Below are positions 53,165 to 62,784 of a DNA stretch of 64,000 bases, piece after piece. Source of the DNA: Pseudobdellovibrionaceae bacterium (lineage in GTDB: Bacteria; Bdellovibrionota; Bdellovibrionia; Bdellovibrionales; Bdellovibrionaceae); assembly GCA_013359135.1 (NCBI GenBank), contig JABWCN010000011.1, positions 1 to 64,000 on the forward strand, given 5' to 3'. The position numbers were made by a program, and so were the translations under genes. Below the pieces are notes generated by a model. It worked only from the letters and a program-made list of their open reading frames with translations, was not told where the DNA came from and did no database searches. Within the stretch, counting starts at the first letter, position 1. Each line of letters opens with the position of its first letter.

Positions 53165-54268
53165 ATGGTTTTCTTTAGAGGAAAAAAAGCATTTCAATAT
53201 ATTTTCTTTGAAACACTCCCTAGTTTTATTTTGGGTTTACTTGTGTTTGTTTTTATAATTCTAATGTTTCAAGTCCTAAGGCTGACAGAATTTGCCCTCA
53301 TTCATGGAGTCGAATGGCAAACTCTTGCTCAGATTATCATCTACATAACTATTTCCATGTTACCTATTCTTTTTCCGATGAGCCTTTTATTTTCTATTCT
53401 TTTAACTTATGGACGTTTGAGTCAAGACTCAGAAATTGTCGCTATGAAAGCAAGTGGACTTTCGATGAAGACAATATTGGCTCCAGCTTTGTTCCTTGCT
53501 TTACTGATATCTATAATCTCTGGACAGACGTCATTCGAGCTTGCACCATGGGGAAATCGCCAATTTGAAGTGCTTTTTACAAAACTTGGAAATACTAAGG
53601 CTGCTGCAACAATAAAAGAAGGTACTTTCTCAGAAGGTTTTTTTGATTTAGTAGTCTATTCGAATGAGGTAAACTCAGAAACTGGAGAACTAAAACATGT
53701 CTTTATCTACAATGAAAGAGATGCTGACTCACCAATAACAATTATTGCAAAAAAAGGTGAACTCATACCTGACCCTCTTAATCCTGGACACAAAGTCTTA
53801 CTAAGACTCTACGATGGAACTATTCACAAGAGAAACGAAAATCACACGAAAATTAAATTTGAATCTTCGGATCTTCAGCTTATTGAACCAGTTCGTAATG
53901 AATTCAAAGAAAAATCACCTCAATCCATGACTCTAGATGACCTACGAATTCTGAAAGATGACATGACCATCAATGAAGAAGATCAAAGACTCTATCAAGT
54001 TGAGTTTCACAAACGCTGGGCTATTTCTGTTCTATGTATAGTTTTTGCTATTGTTGGTGTAGGATTAGGTATCGATAACAATCGCAGAGAACAAAAAACA
54101 AGTGGTTTTGTTTTGTCTATTTTAGTTATCATTATTTATTGGATTCTTTATGTCACCTTAGAGGGGTTCGCCCGCTCTAAGAACTTATCTCCAGCTCTAG
54201 CCATATGGCTCCCCAATATTTTATTCGGAATTTATGGGTTAAGACTTTTGAAAAAACAATGGAAGTAA
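53165..54268 (+). CDS. LptF/LptG family LPS export permease
   Basis: The 367-residue protein has three N-terminal TMs, a periplasmic beta-jellyroll region of about 150 residues and three C-terminal TMs. The pattern includes LPILFPMSLLFSILLTYGRL, SEIVAMKASGLSM (the coupling-helix region) and GVGLGIDNNRREQ. It is one of the two membrane subunits of the LptBFG ABC transporter that extracts LPS from the inner membrane. LptF and LptG cannot be separated confidently by eye, though the sequence leans to LptF; the partner is not in this window. Confidence 0.9.
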   Translation: MVFFRGKKAFQYIFFETLPSFILGLLVFVFIILMFQVLRLTEFALIHGVEWQTLAQIIIYITISMLPILFPMSLLFSILLTYGRLSQDSEIVAMKASGLSMKTILAPALFLALLISIISGQTSFELAPWGNRQFEVLFTKLGNTKAAATIKEGTFSEGFFDLVVYSNEVNSETGELKHVFIYNERDADSPITIIAKKGELIPDPLNPGHKVLLRLYDGTIHKRNENHTKIKFESSDLQLIEPVRNEFKEKSPQSMTLDDLRILKDDMTINEEDQRLYQVEFHKRWAISVLCIVFAIVGVGLGIDNNRREQKTSGFVLSILVIIIYWILYVTLEGFARSKNLSPALAIWLPNILFGIYGLRLLKKQWK

Positions 54269-54350
54269 TGTAAAAAAATAAAATCAATGAAACTTTTTTG
54301 AATTTTTGTTTTTTAAGAAATTAGAAGAAAATACGAAATAAGATAATTGA

Positions 54351-54398
54351 GCGATGCAGTAGCTTCCTTACCACCACAGTCTTCCTTGACTACATCGC
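54351..54398 (-). ncRNA. Possible structured RNA element in a convergent intergenic region
   Basis: Read on the minus strand, GCGATGTAGT and ACTGCATCGC form a ten-pair stem (one G-U) around a 28-base loop that contains AAGGAAG twice. GGA motifs in loops are what CsrA/RsmA binds. The element lies between the 3' ends of the lptF/G-type and dprA genes and could equally be a transcript end structure. No promoter was identified, so this is only a candidate. Confidence 0.25.
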
Positions 54399-54540
54399 CC
54401 CTCCCTTAGAAATATGTTAAGCTATCTTTATAAAAAACTTCAAAGACTTTTTTCATTTTTTTTCATTTTTTTTAAATTAATGCATGAAGTTTAAACTTAA
54501 ACAAAAAAATATCTCATTTTTTTAGCTTCACTTGGTCTTT

Positions 54541-55389
54541 TTAAAACAAAGTTTCTAAATCAATATGACTAGTAAATACAGTACCACCAAGCTTAATAAG
54601 GTGATGACTACCATGAAAATTAAGATCCATAGGATGCCCAGGTAACACCATTAAATCTTTACCTAACTCTAAAACAAAATGCCCAGTGATTAAGCTCCCG
54701 CTTTTTTCTTTAGCCTCTATAACAAGACAAAACTGATTCAAAGCAGCAATTAATCGATTACGATGCTGAAAGTGATATTTTTTTACTTCTTCATGGGGCA
54801 TGAACTCACTTAAAAAGCAGCCGCCTTGTTTTAAAATATCTTCTTCCTTATTCTTTATCGCTAATGGGTAAATTTTATTTATTCCCGAAGGTAAAATAAC
54901 AATAGTTGGACACTTACTTTTAAGACTCAGTTGATGAAAGTATAAATCTACCCCAATCGCTCCACCACTAACTGTCACCCAACTATTTCTAGCTAATAGC
55001 TTTGGTAATTCCAAACTCATCCATTGAAGACTTTTAAGAGTTGGCCTTCTAGATCCCACAACAGTAAGTTTTAATGAATTAAACCAGCAGGGTTTCCCCT
55101 TATATGAAAAAACTAATGGAGGGTCTGTCAGTAAATAAAACTCCAAAGGGTAAAGATCCTCACCATAAGCACAATAATTATTTTCTCCTGAACTCATTCT
55201 TAAACTATCATATAGGTCATTGGAAAAAAGTTGATCCAAAAGCAGCGGATCTAAATCTTTAATAAAAGCAATTAATTCAAAAAAAACTTTATCCTTATTT
55301 TGTTTAAGATGAAGGAAAATTCTATCTTGATATAAATAGTATTTTTTATTACGACTTAAAAGATATAAAAGAGCATAAAATTCTGTCAT
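54541..55389 (-). CDS. dprA: DNA-processing protein DprA (Smf family)
   Basis: From the ATG at 55389 (a TTG at 55395 is an alternative) the protein has 282 residues. It has VVGSRRPT, VSGGAIGVDLYFHQ, LPSGINKIYPL, FLSEFMPHEEVKKYHF, HRNRLIAALNQ, SGSLITGHFVLELGK and MVLPGHP in the order of the DprA Rossmann core. DprA loads RecA on incoming single-stranded DNA in transformation. Its second motif departs from the usual SGLARGID. The start lies in a hairpin (55391-55425). A ComEC-core gene lies 3 kb away. Confidence 0.9.
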   Translation of the reverse strand: MTEFYALLYLLSRNKKYYLYQDRIFLHLKQNKDKVFFELIAFIKDLDPLLLDQLFSNDLYDSLRMSSGENNYCAYGEDLYPLEFYLLTDPPLVFSYKGKPCWFNSLKLTVVGSRRPTLKSLQWMSLELPKLLARNSWVTVSGGAIGVDLYFHQLSLKSKCPTIVILPSGINKIYPLAIKNKEEDILKQGGCFLSEFMPHEEVKKYHFQHRNRLIAALNQFCLVIEAKEKSGSLITGHFVLELGKDLMVLPGHPMDLNFHGSHHLIKLGGTVFTSHIDLETLF

Positions 55390-55390
55390 T

Positions 55391-55425
55391 CCCAAATATT
55401 GTACATTTTAAATACCGCATTTGGG
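55391..55425 (-). promoter_or_regulatory. Inverted repeat covering the dprA start region
   Basis: CCCAAAT (55391-55397) is matched by ATTTGGG (55419-55425) with a 21-base spacer. In the dprA mRNA the GGG nearest the ATG, the only SD-like sequence, would be inside the stem, which could reduce translation. Confidence 0.3.
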
Positions 55426-55463
55426 TCCCTTAAAATTTAAATAAAAAATAAAAAATCCGAAAT

Positions 55464-57089
55464 TTACAGCCCATTTGTTTCATTAGATGTTCCTGAAGCC
55501 TTACTTCCTTTTGAAGAACTCTCTTTAATTACCGAATCTTCCTCTGCTGACTGTGATTCTGAAAACTCATTAACAGTTCCTTCTTCAACCGTTGGTACCT
55601 CTTGTAGGTGATTTTCCGATACTTCACTCACTTGATTTTCATTATAGCCCAACGAGGATCCAACATAATCCTGCACATATATCTGCTCAAAAATACTCTT
55701 AACATAACCTACAGAATAACGTTCACTACTATCGGCAATAATAACATTTCCAATAGGTGCAACATTTTCAACAGCCAATGTTGCACTTTTACGTGCCAAA
55801 AAGTTTGGATAAATAGGTAAATAACTTCCCTTAGTATAGCCAGAAGCACTTCCTTGATCAATTACCACGAAAGAATTTTTCTGAACCAGCTGATTCTCTT
55901 GTAATCCTCCAATAATTTTAGCTTGGCTAGCCTGTCCTACTGCAGAACCAGTAACCGAACTAATTTGCGGTAAAGATCCCGGGTTAATAACTGATCCTTT
56001 ACTTACGAAGTTTCTAGCCTTTAAAACCATTGCCTTATAAATATTTTCTTGAGAATTAACCTTATTTAAAATTTCTATTTCGCCTTGAACCTCATACAGG
56101 TAAACTGTACTTTCTTTATTCGTTCCTACCTTAATTTCTTTGGTATTTCTATAAACTGTATACTTCTTGGTTTCTGGGCTATTCAACTTAACATAGACAT
56201 ATTGTAAGTCAGCTGCGGAGTGCCCACCCAGCTCAACTTCTTGAATAATTCCAGCGGCCTCCATGGGCGACTCTCTTACTACAAACTCAACTTGAACTTG
56301 ATTCCTAAGGTTTAAATCTTTTCTACGTTCAACAGTAATACTCTCGGCCTTATCTTGGCCTCCAATCATGTAATCAGGAAAAGACCTAGGAATTGCAGCA
56401 CTCTCAAAGCCTATAGTTCTGTCTTTTGCCCCCTCGACGAAATTAATTTTTTCGTTTTTTTTGGGACTCTCTTCTGCTACTGGCAACTCCTGCTCTTGCT
56501 GTGTTTCTTTTTTATCGACAAAAGTCAACGAAGGTACAATTCCCATAGCTCCAGGATAAAATTTAATGTTCATTTTAGGATCAATTTCATGAGGATTAAA
56601 AATAATGTCCTTATTAACTGCCCACAATTTGGGCCAAAAAAAAGGATCACCAAAAAGTGTCTTAGAAATATCCCAAAGAGTGTCCCCTTTTTGAACTACA
56701 TATATCTCTGCTTTTCTTTTTCCAATAATTTTTTCCCAGTTCTCTGGAGCTGTCTCCGCAGAATTATATTTTTCATAGATACGATGGTATTTCTCTTCAA
56801 GATCGTTATTAGGATGATTCTCTGCATCCGCGGTAATTGGTTGCTGAACTTGCAAATTCGCAGGAACTTTCTCTTCCACTGATGGAGCACTAGGAAGCTC
56901 TTGTTTTCTTGTTAACTCATCAACGGGAACCTGAATAGACACTGGCTCCTTTGTTGGCTCTTCGCTCTTAAGCTCTTTATTGTTACTACTCTCGGCAGGA
57001 AAAGGTATTTCATTGGGATCAAGGTTCACCTCATCCTGGGCAAGCAAGTAAAATGAAAGTAAAATAAAGGGTAAGGTTTTCTTTATCAT
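55464..57089 (-). CDS. Exported LysM-domain protein
   Basis: The 541-residue protein has a signal peptide (to about residue 17), a Pro/Glu-rich linker, and one LysM domain at about 129-179 (YVVQKGDTLWDISKTLFGD, with a YPG end). The C-terminal region of about 300 residues is beta-rich, and a Ser/Glu-rich tail follows. LysM binds peptidoglycan glycan chains, so the protein should sit in the periplasm. Its first four bases overlap the upstream TPR gene, and the two probably form one periplasmic unit. Confidence 0.85.
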   Translation of the reverse strand: MIKKTLPFILLSFYLLAQDEVNLDPNEIPFPAESSNNKELKSEEPTKEPVSIQVPVDELTRKQELPSAPSVEEKVPANLQVQQPITADAENHPNNDLEEKYHRIYEKYNSAETAPENWEKIIGKRKAEIYVVQKGDTLWDISKTLFGDPFFWPKLWAVNKDIIFNPHEIDPKMNIKFYPGAMGIVPSLTFVDKKETQQEQELPVAEESPKKNEKINFVEGAKDRTIGFESAAIPRSFPDYMIGGQDKAESITVERRKDLNLRNQVQVEFVVRESPMEAAGIIQEVELGGHSAADLQYVYVKLNSPETKKYTVYRNTKEIKVGTNKESTVYLYEVQGEIEILNKVNSQENIYKAMVLKARNFVSKGSVINPGSLPQISSVTGSAVGQASQAKIIGGLQENQLVQKNSFVVIDQGSASGYTKGSYLPIYPNFLARKSATLAVENVAPIGNVIIADSSERYSVGYVKSIFEQIYVQDYVGSSLGYNENQVSEVSENHLQEVPTVEEGTVNEFSESQSAEEDSVIKESSSKGSKASGTSNETNGL

Positions 57090-57589
57090 TTAATCAGTTT
57101 CATTTCCGTTTCGGCTCTAAAATACTCTGGAGAATTAGGATACTTTTTGCGAATATCAGTAAATACTTCCTTAGCTTGAGGATTTAAATTCATTTTTTTG
57201 TAAGCCATTGCTTTACCGAATTTTGCAGAAATGACCTTATTACTTAACGGATACTGAGTGATGATTCTTTGAAAGTGTTGAAGCGCCTCTGGATAGTTTT
57301 TTTCCTCTAGAGCTAACTTTCCTGCCAGATAAATTGAATTATCCAAATAAGGGCTCTTCGGAAATTTCTTAACAAAAGAGTTAAGTCTCAAGTTCAAAGT
57401 TTTTGACTTACCCGCTTGATAGTCAGAGATAATTTCTGAGTAAAACTGCAAGTCATTTTTTGCATCTTTTACTCCCTCTAGTTCTTTAACCAACTCATTG
57501 TAATTACGGGGTGATGATTGATTGTTCTTTGCAGCTAGCGCTGAAAAAGAGATGCCCATTATCAATGCAACATAAAGTCCTTTTTTCAT
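57086..57589 (-). CDS. Exported TPR protein (YbgF/BamD-like repeats)
   Basis: The 167-residue protein has a signal peptide ending near ALAAK, then TPR-type pairs: YLDNSIYLAGKLALEEKNYP and ALQHFQRIITQYPLSNKVI, then KFGKAMAYKKMNLNPQAKEV and TDIRKKYPNSPEYFRAE. The spacing and the KYPNSP turns match the repeats of YbgF (CpoB) and BamD. It may coordinate wall synthesis with the envelope through the LysM protein, whose gene overlaps it by four bases. There is no lipobox, so it is not BamD itself. Confidence 0.82.
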   Translation of the reverse strand: MKKGLYVALIMGISFSALAAKNNQSSPRNYNELVKELEGVKDAKNDLQFYSEIISDYQAGKSKTLNLRLNSFVKKFPKSPYLDNSIYLAGKLALEEKNYPEALQHFQRIITQYPLSNKVISAKFGKAMAYKKMNLNPQAKEVFTDIRKKYPNSPEYFRAETEMKLIK

Positions 57590-57849
57590 AATAACCTCAA
57601 CTATAATTATGACATGTAATCAAATTTTCCTTCAAGTATAGTTATCCACAAAAAATGTTATAAACTCCATCTTCTGGACCTTAGACCATAAGTATTTCAA
57701 GGGTTTCACCTCTTTGCTGAGTTAATAAACAATTTTATTTTGTCTCCAAAAAACAACAATCACTGCGTCCGAGTTTTAAAAAAAAATTAATATCTTTTCA
57801 CTTTTTATTAGATTTAAAGATTGGACCAAAAAGTGAATAACACATTGAA

Positions 57850-58770
57850 ATGCCTATAATATTAATTATTTTTATTTTTTTTGGAACATTTTTTAAATTT
57901 AGTATGAATAAATATTTAGCACCAATATCACATAAACTAAACATAAAATGTCTGAACGAAGTTGCCTCGGAAAGTCGCTACTCATCGTTGTGGCAGAGTT
58001 TTTTATGTGGAAAAAAATTGGACTTAAAAAAAGAAAAAAATACCCTTATTAAAACTGGTTTATACCACTTGATTGTAGTTTCTGGTGGACATTTTATGTT
58101 TATTGATAAGACATTTAAGTTTCTTAAATTACCTTTCATTTTTAGAGTTTTGATACTATTTTTATATTACCTTACATCTGGTCTTCAAGCTCCTGGAGCG
58201 AGGGCTTTTTTTCATCTTGTAACTTACAAAATCAAACAATATTTTGATTTTAAAATCTCAAATACTCAGATCACTTTTTTCTCTGGAATCCTTTGCTTGA
58301 TTCTAAATATGGACTACTGGCGTTCATTGAGCTTTTGGCTTAGCTGGATTGTCAGCCTCGCAATAGGAATAAATGATTCTCTTTTTTACACTGAGAATGA
58401 AATTCAAAAAAAAATTTTACAGATTTTTTTAATCTATTTTTTTACGTGGCCATTTGTGAATTCATTTAGTTTTTCCCATCCAGGAATTTTATTTATTGGA
58501 ACTGTTCTCCTCAATCCAACATTTTACATCTTGTTTACTTCTGCATTCCTGACTCTTTTCCTGAAGTTTACTGCAGGAAACTACTTTTTAAACCTGCTTG
58601 ATTTTCTTATGGATTTATTTTTTTCTTTTCTTGCGAGACTGACTGACTTTGCTGACTTAAAAAACCAATCTCCCATGAATTGGAATTTTTTTTGGACATA
58701 TCTTTTTTCTCTCATGATTTTATACCACTTCTTCAAAATATCTAAAGAAAGAGAGCGCTCACATGCTTAA
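57850..58770 (+). CDS. ComEC/Rec2-type membrane protein, competence domain only
   Basis: The 306-residue, very hydrophobic protein has several TMs and the competence-domain motifs TGLYHLIVVSGGHFMFI (where ComEC has HLLAISGLH), SGLQAPGARAFF (SPxxRA-like) and SLSFWLSWIVSLAIG. Full ComEC (700-800 residues) also has an N-terminal OB-like domain and a C-terminal metallo-beta-lactamase domain; both are missing here. This may be a reduced DNA-uptake channel that works with other subunits, or a decayed one. The AT content of this gene is high even for this genome. dprA lies nearby. Confidence 0.75.
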   Translation: MPIILIIFIFFGTFFKFSMNKYLAPISHKLNIKCLNEVASESRYSSLWQSFLCGKKLDLKKEKNTLIKTGLYHLIVVSGGHFMFIDKTFKFLKLPFIFRVLILFLYYLTSGLQAPGARAFFHLVTYKIKQYFDFKISNTQITFFSGILCLILNMDYWRSLSFWLSWIVSLAIGINDSLFYTENEIQKKILQIFLIYFFTWPFVNSFSFSHPGILFIGTVLLNPTFYILFTSAFLTLFLKFTAGNYFLNLLDFLMDLFFSFLARLTDFADLKNQSPMNWNFFWTYLFSLMILYHFFKISKERERSHA

Positions 58771-58915
58771 CTGGAAAGTGATTATCATCTTGATCTTTTG
58801 TTCTTCATATCTGAAAAACAAACCTGTTTTTTATGATCCCAAAAAGCTTGAGCACATAAAAAAAAGGAAGAATTCCTATTCTTCCTTTCTTGGCAAATTT
58901 TCTATTCAAATTTAA
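58763..58915 (+). CDS. Possible 50-residue ORF overlapping the ComEC-like gene
   Basis: The ATG at 58763 overlaps the preceding stop by eight bases. The predicted peptide has an N-terminal hydrophobic segment (VIIILIFCSSYL) and a Lys-rich tail. The 3' half is also the terminator hairpin of the opposing ald gene, so it may not be a gene. Confidence 0.25.
   Translation: MLNWKVIIILIFCSSYLKNKPVFYDPKKLEHIKKRKNSYSSFLGKFSIQI
58855..58888 (-). terminator. Rho-independent terminator of ald
   Basis: AAAGGAAGAA (58863-58872) pairs perfectly with TTCTTCCTTT (58879-58888), loop TTCCTA. On the minus strand it is followed by a run of at least six further T. It lies 65 bases past the ald stop. Confidence 0.85.
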
Positions 58916-58953
58916 ATAGCTAATTTATATATCACCCAAATAAGATTTTTAAT

Positions 58954-60060
58954 TTATCTTGGATATGCGCGATATTCCATTTGTAAATCTTTTGCAACCG
59001 GCTCATAGCAAACATAGCCACCATAAACATTCACACCTTTTCTTAGGGCCTTGTCTTTGGCAACAGCTTCTTCTAATCCCATCGCTGCAATCATAGAACC
59101 ATATTTCAATGTTACATTAGTTAGTGCGTAAGTAGATGTTCTTGGAACAACTCCAGGCATATTAGGAACACAGTAATGAATCACACCATCAACCTCATAA
59201 GTTGGATGCTGATGCGAAGTTGGCCTACAGGTTTCAATACAACCCCCTTGATCTACAGCCACATCAACGACAACAGATCCTTTAGACATACTAGAGATCA
59301 ACTCTTTGCTGACTAAAGTTGGAGCTTTTTGTCCAGTAATCAAAACCCCACCAATCAAAAGATCGCAATCCCTAACTGACTCTTCAATATTTTTAGTGTT
59401 TGAATATAAAGTCATTAAACGACCTTGAAAAATATCATCCAAATATTCTAATCTTGCGGTATTAACATCAAGAATAGTAACATTAGCACCAAGCCCCATA
59501 GCCATCTTTGCAGCATTAGTTCCAACAACTCCAGCCCCAATAATAGTCACTTTAGCTGGTTTTACGCCTGTAACACCACCCAAAAGAACCCCTTTGCCAC
59601 CATGATCCTTTTGCAAATAAAAAGCACCAATTTGAGTAGCCATTCTTCCAGCCACCTCACTCATTGGTTTTAATAGAGGTAACGAACCATCCTCTAGCTG
59701 AATGGTTTCATAAGCCACAGATTTTACTTTTCTTTCACAAAGGACTTTAGTTAACTTTGGCTCTGCTGCAAGATGCAGATAAGTGTATAGAATTTGATTT
59801 TCTCTGAGTAATTCATATTCATCAGGAAGTGGTTCTTTAACCTTCATGATCATATCCGCTTTTTTATAAACTTCGGCTTTGGTATCTATAATTTTAGCCC
59901 CAGCTTTTTCGAATTGTTCATTGGTTATTTGCGAGCCAACACCTGCCTCTTTTTCAATTATGACAGTGTGTCCTTCTCTAACTAACTGTTTTACTCCCGC
60001 TTCAGTGATACCAACTCGGTTTTCACTGATTTTAATCTCTTTTGGTACTCCGATAATCAT
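58954..60060 (-). CDS. ald: Alanine dehydrogenase
   Basis: The 368-residue protein has the usual length and motifs: MIIGVPKEIKISENRVG, the catalytic Lys75 (MKVKEPL) and His96 (TYLHLAAE), the NAD-binding IIGAGVVGTNAAKMA, and the late VDVAVDQGGC with the conserved Asp. It interconverts L-alanine and pyruvate with ammonia and NAD(H). Together with putA it points to amino-acid catabolism. SD GAGGAG precedes the ATG, and a strong terminator lies downstream. Confidence 0.95.
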   Translation of the reverse strand: MIIGVPKEIKISENRVGITEAGVKQLVREGHTVIIEKEAGVGSQITNEQFEKAGAKIIDTKAEVYKKADMIMKVKEPLPDEYELLRENQILYTYLHLAAEPKLTKVLCERKVKSVAYETIQLEDGSLPLLKPMSEVAGRMATQIGAFYLQKDHGGKGVLLGGVTGVKPAKVTIIGAGVVGTNAAKMAMGLGANVTILDVNTARLEYLDDIFQGRLMTLYSNTKNIEESVRDCDLLIGGVLITGQKAPTLVSKELISSMSKGSVVVDVAVDQGGCIETCRPTSHQHPTYEVDGVIHYCVPNMPGVVPRTSTYALTNVTLKYGSMIAAMGLEEAVAKDKALRKGVNVYGGYVCYEPVAKDLQMEYRAYPR

Positions 60061-60113
60061 GGAATGCTCCTCATACTCATGCTAAAATGTAAATCGTTCC
60101 TAAAACCTTGGAA

Positions 60114-60248
60114 CTACTTCTTTTTTTCTTTTTTAGGGGCTGCTTTTTCGGCACTAGCTTTTCCAGCTTTAGTTGCTTCGTAGGCCTCTTTACCTGATTT
60201 TCCTTGTTTTACTAACTTAGCTATCTCTTCCTGTCTTTTTTTATTCAT
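60114..60248 (-). CDS. Small lysine-rich basic protein, 44 residues
   Basis: The minus-strand ORF begins MNKKRQEEIAKLVKQGKSGK after a good SD (AGGTGA, five bases from the ATG). It encodes 44 residues with repeated GK/AK units and a C-terminal KKEKKK. Composition resembles small nucleic-acid-binding or histone H1-like tails, which is only a compositional analogy. It lies between ald and the divergent aldo/keto reductase. The SD and steady codon use support a real gene. Confidence 0.6.
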   Translation of the reverse strand: MNKKRQEEIAKLVKQGKSGKEAYEATKAGKASAEKAAPKKEKKK

Positions 60249-60371
60249 AACATCACCTTTCTTTTAATTTGAAAATACATGATTATGAATTTATAAATTT
60301 GAATACGGATTGTTACAATCTAATTTCTTTGGTCAGGACCTTAAGGAAACAAAGCGAAATAAAGGATACAT

Positions 60372-61331
60372 ATGAAATACAATCGACTTGGCCGATCAGG
60401 AGTGAAAGTCTCTGAACTTTCCTTTGGCTCATGGGTCACATTTCACAACCAACTTAACATCAAAGATGTCATGGAAACCATGTCAATAGCCTACGACAAG
60501 GGTGTTAACTTCTTTGATAATGCTGAAGTCTATGCTAATGGTAAGTCAGAAGAAGTTATGGGTGAGGCGCTTAAAAAACTAGCATGGCCACGCGTTAAAT
60601 ACCTAGTTTCAACAAAGTTCTACTGGGGAATATCTGAAGGTCCCAATGAAAAAAATACCCTAAATCGAAAATACCTTTTACAAGCCATGGAAAATAGCCT
60701 GCGCCGTTTTCAGCTTGACTACATCGATTTGATCTATTGCCACAGACCAGATCCGCATACTCCCCTTGAAGAAACTGTTTGGGCTATGCATGATTTGATT
60801 CACAGAGGTCATGCCCTCTACTGGGGAACTAGTGAGTGGAGCGCTGACGAAATAAGAGCTGCCTACATGATTGCCGAAAAACATCATTTACACAAACCTA
60901 TTGTCGAGCAACCTCAGTATAATTTATTTCACCGCCATCGCGTAGAGATTGAATACCAAAGACTTTATGAAGACTTGGGAATAGGACTTACCACCTGGTC
61001 ACCTCTTGCCAGTGGTCTGTTGTCTGGAAAATACCTTAAACAAATTCCTGAAAATACCAGAGCACAAATGAAGTCAATGACATGGCTAAGAGAAGACATA
61101 AATAATGAAAATAAACGTAACCAGATTCAAAGTTTTTGTGATTTAGCGACGGAACTCAATGTCAGTCCTTCTCAATTAGCTATTACATGGTGTATGAGAA
61201 ACAATAATGTCTCGACAGTTATTTTAGGGGCTAGCAATCAACAACAGCTGAATGAAAACCTGAAAAGCCTAGATCATAAAGATCTGCTCACGACCGAAAT
61301 TTTGGAACGTATTGATAAGTTATTTGCCTAG
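60372..61331 (+). CDS. Aldo/keto reductase, potassium-channel beta-subunit-like
   Basis: The 319-residue TIM-barrel enzyme has the AKR signature: MKYNRLGRSGVKVSELSFG, FFDNAEVYANGKSEE with the catalytic Asp-Tyr, STKFYWG with the Lys, and YCHRPDP with the His. The sequence is closest in pattern to the AKR6/Kv-beta and YghZ type enzymes, which use NADPH on aldehydes. The true substrate is unknown. SD-like AAAGGA lies before the ATG. Confidence 0.93.
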   Translation: MKYNRLGRSGVKVSELSFGSWVTFHNQLNIKDVMETMSIAYDKGVNFFDNAEVYANGKSEEVMGEALKKLAWPRVKYLVSTKFYWGISEGPNEKNTLNRKYLLQAMENSLRRFQLDYIDLIYCHRPDPHTPLEETVWAMHDLIHRGHALYWGTSEWSADEIRAAYMIAEKHHLHKPIVEQPQYNLFHRHRVEIEYQRLYEDLGIGLTTWSPLASGLLSGKYLKQIPENTRAQMKSMTWLREDINNENKRNQIQSFCDLATELNVSPSQLAITWCMRNNNVSTVILGASNQQQLNENLKSLDHKDLLTTEILERIDKLFA

Positions 61332-61377
61332 AACATAAATTTGGGATGTCATAAAGAAAGTCAAAGGAATCACACTT

Positions 61378-62784
61378 ATGGGAAAATTATTTGATCGTTA
61401 TACATTGGTTAAGTCCATCAATTTAAATCATGAAAAGATGCTAAATCAGAAAATCTGTGTGTCAGGCTGGGCCAGAAAAATTAGAATTTCTAAAAATTTT
61501 GGTTTTATAGAATTAAATGATGGTTCTCATTTCAAAGGCTTGCAAGTTGTAGTTGATAACACCTTAACTAACTTTGAAGAAATCTCTCACCTTTCTATCT
61601 CTTCCTCTTTAATTGTTGAGGGTGTTTTAGTGAAGTCTGAAGGTGCTGAACAACCTTATGAATTAAAAGCCTCACATGTTAACTTGATTCAAAAAGCGGA
61701 TCTGGATTACCCTCTACAAAACAAAAGACACACTATGGAGTTCCTCAGAGAAATTGCTCATCTCAGACCCAGAACTAATACCTTTGCTGCCGTCTTTAGA
61801 GTTCGTTCCGTATTGGCGCAAGCCATTCATGAGTTTTTTCAAACCAAAGATTTTGTCTATGTTCATACTCCCATCATTACCGGCTCTGATTGTGAAGGTG
61901 CTGGAGAAATGTTTCGTGTAACTACATTAGATTTAAAGAAACCACCTAAAAATGAAAAAGGGGAAATTGATTTTGCCCAAGATTTTTTTTGCAAGGAAAC
62001 TAACCTTACTGTTTCTGGTCAACTTAATGTTGAAACCTATTGTGCCGCTTTTAGAAATGTTTATACTTTTGGCCCCACCTTCCGCGCTGAAAACTCTAAT
62101 ACTTCCAGACATGCCGCAGAGTTTTGGATGATTGAACCTGAAATGGCTTTTGCAGATCTGGACGTGGACATGGAAATCGCAGAAGAAATGATTAAATTCA
62201 TTATTCAAAAAGTGCTTGAACGTTGTCCCGATGAAATGGCTTTCTTTAATCAATGGGTTGAAAAGGGCTTGTTCCAAAAACTTGATATTATTTTAAAAAA
62301 TGATTTTGTTCGTTGCACCTATACTGAGGGCATCGATATTCTAAAGAACTGCAGTAAAAATTTTGAACACAAAGTCGAATGGGGAATGGATCTTCAATCT
62401 GAACATGAACGTTATCTTGCCGAAGAGCACTTCAAAAAACCTGTATTTTTAACAAATTATCCTAAAGACATTAAAGCCTTCTATATGAAGCTTAATGAAG
62501 ACGGAAAAACGGTTCGTGCCATGGATTTATTGGCTCCTGGAATCGGCGAAATTATTGGAGGCTCTCAAAGAGAAGACCAACTGGATCTTTTAGAGAAACG
62601 CATGCTCGAAATGCACTTAAACCCAAAAGATTATAAATTCTATACCGACCTTCGCCGTTATGGCAGTTTTCCTCACGCAGGGTTTGGTCTTGGGTTTGAA
62701 AGAATGTTAATGTACATCACTGGAGTTGGTAACATCAGAGATGTTATTCCTTTCCCAAGGACCCCGAGAAATGCTGACTTTTAA
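61378..62784 (+). CDS. asnS: Asparaginyl-tRNA synthetase
   Basis: The 468-residue protein is of normal length. It has an N-terminal OB-fold anticodon-binding domain ([19 protein letters not shown]) and a class II catalytic core with motif 2 [20 protein letters not shown] and motif 3 [21 protein letters not shown]-type sequence distinguishes AsnRS from AspRS. It charges tRNA-Asn with asparagine. SD AAAGGAA precedes the ATG. Confidence 0.96.
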   Translation: MGKLFDRYTLVKSINLNHEKMLNQKICVSGWARKIRISKNFGFIELNDGSHFKGLQVVVDNTLTNFEEISHLSISSSLIVEGVLVKSEGAEQPYELKASHVNLIQKADLDYPLQNKRHTMEFLREIAHLRPRTNTFAAVFRVRSVLAQAIHEFFQTKDFVYVHTPIITGSDCEGAGEMFRVTTLDLKKPPKNEKGEIDFAQDFFCKETNLTVSGQLNVETYCAAFRNVYTFGPTFRAENSNTSRHAAEFWMIEPEMAFADLDVDMEIAEEMIKFIIQKVLERCPDEMAFFNQWVEKGLFQKLDIILKNDFVRCTYTEGIDILKNCSKNFEHKVEWGMDLQSEHERYLAEEHFKKPVFLTNYPKDIKAFYMKLNEDGKTVRAMDLLAPGIGEIIGGSQREDQLDLLEKRMLEMHLNPKDYKFYTDLRRYGSFPHAGFGLGFERMLMYITGVGNIRDVIPFPRTPRNADF

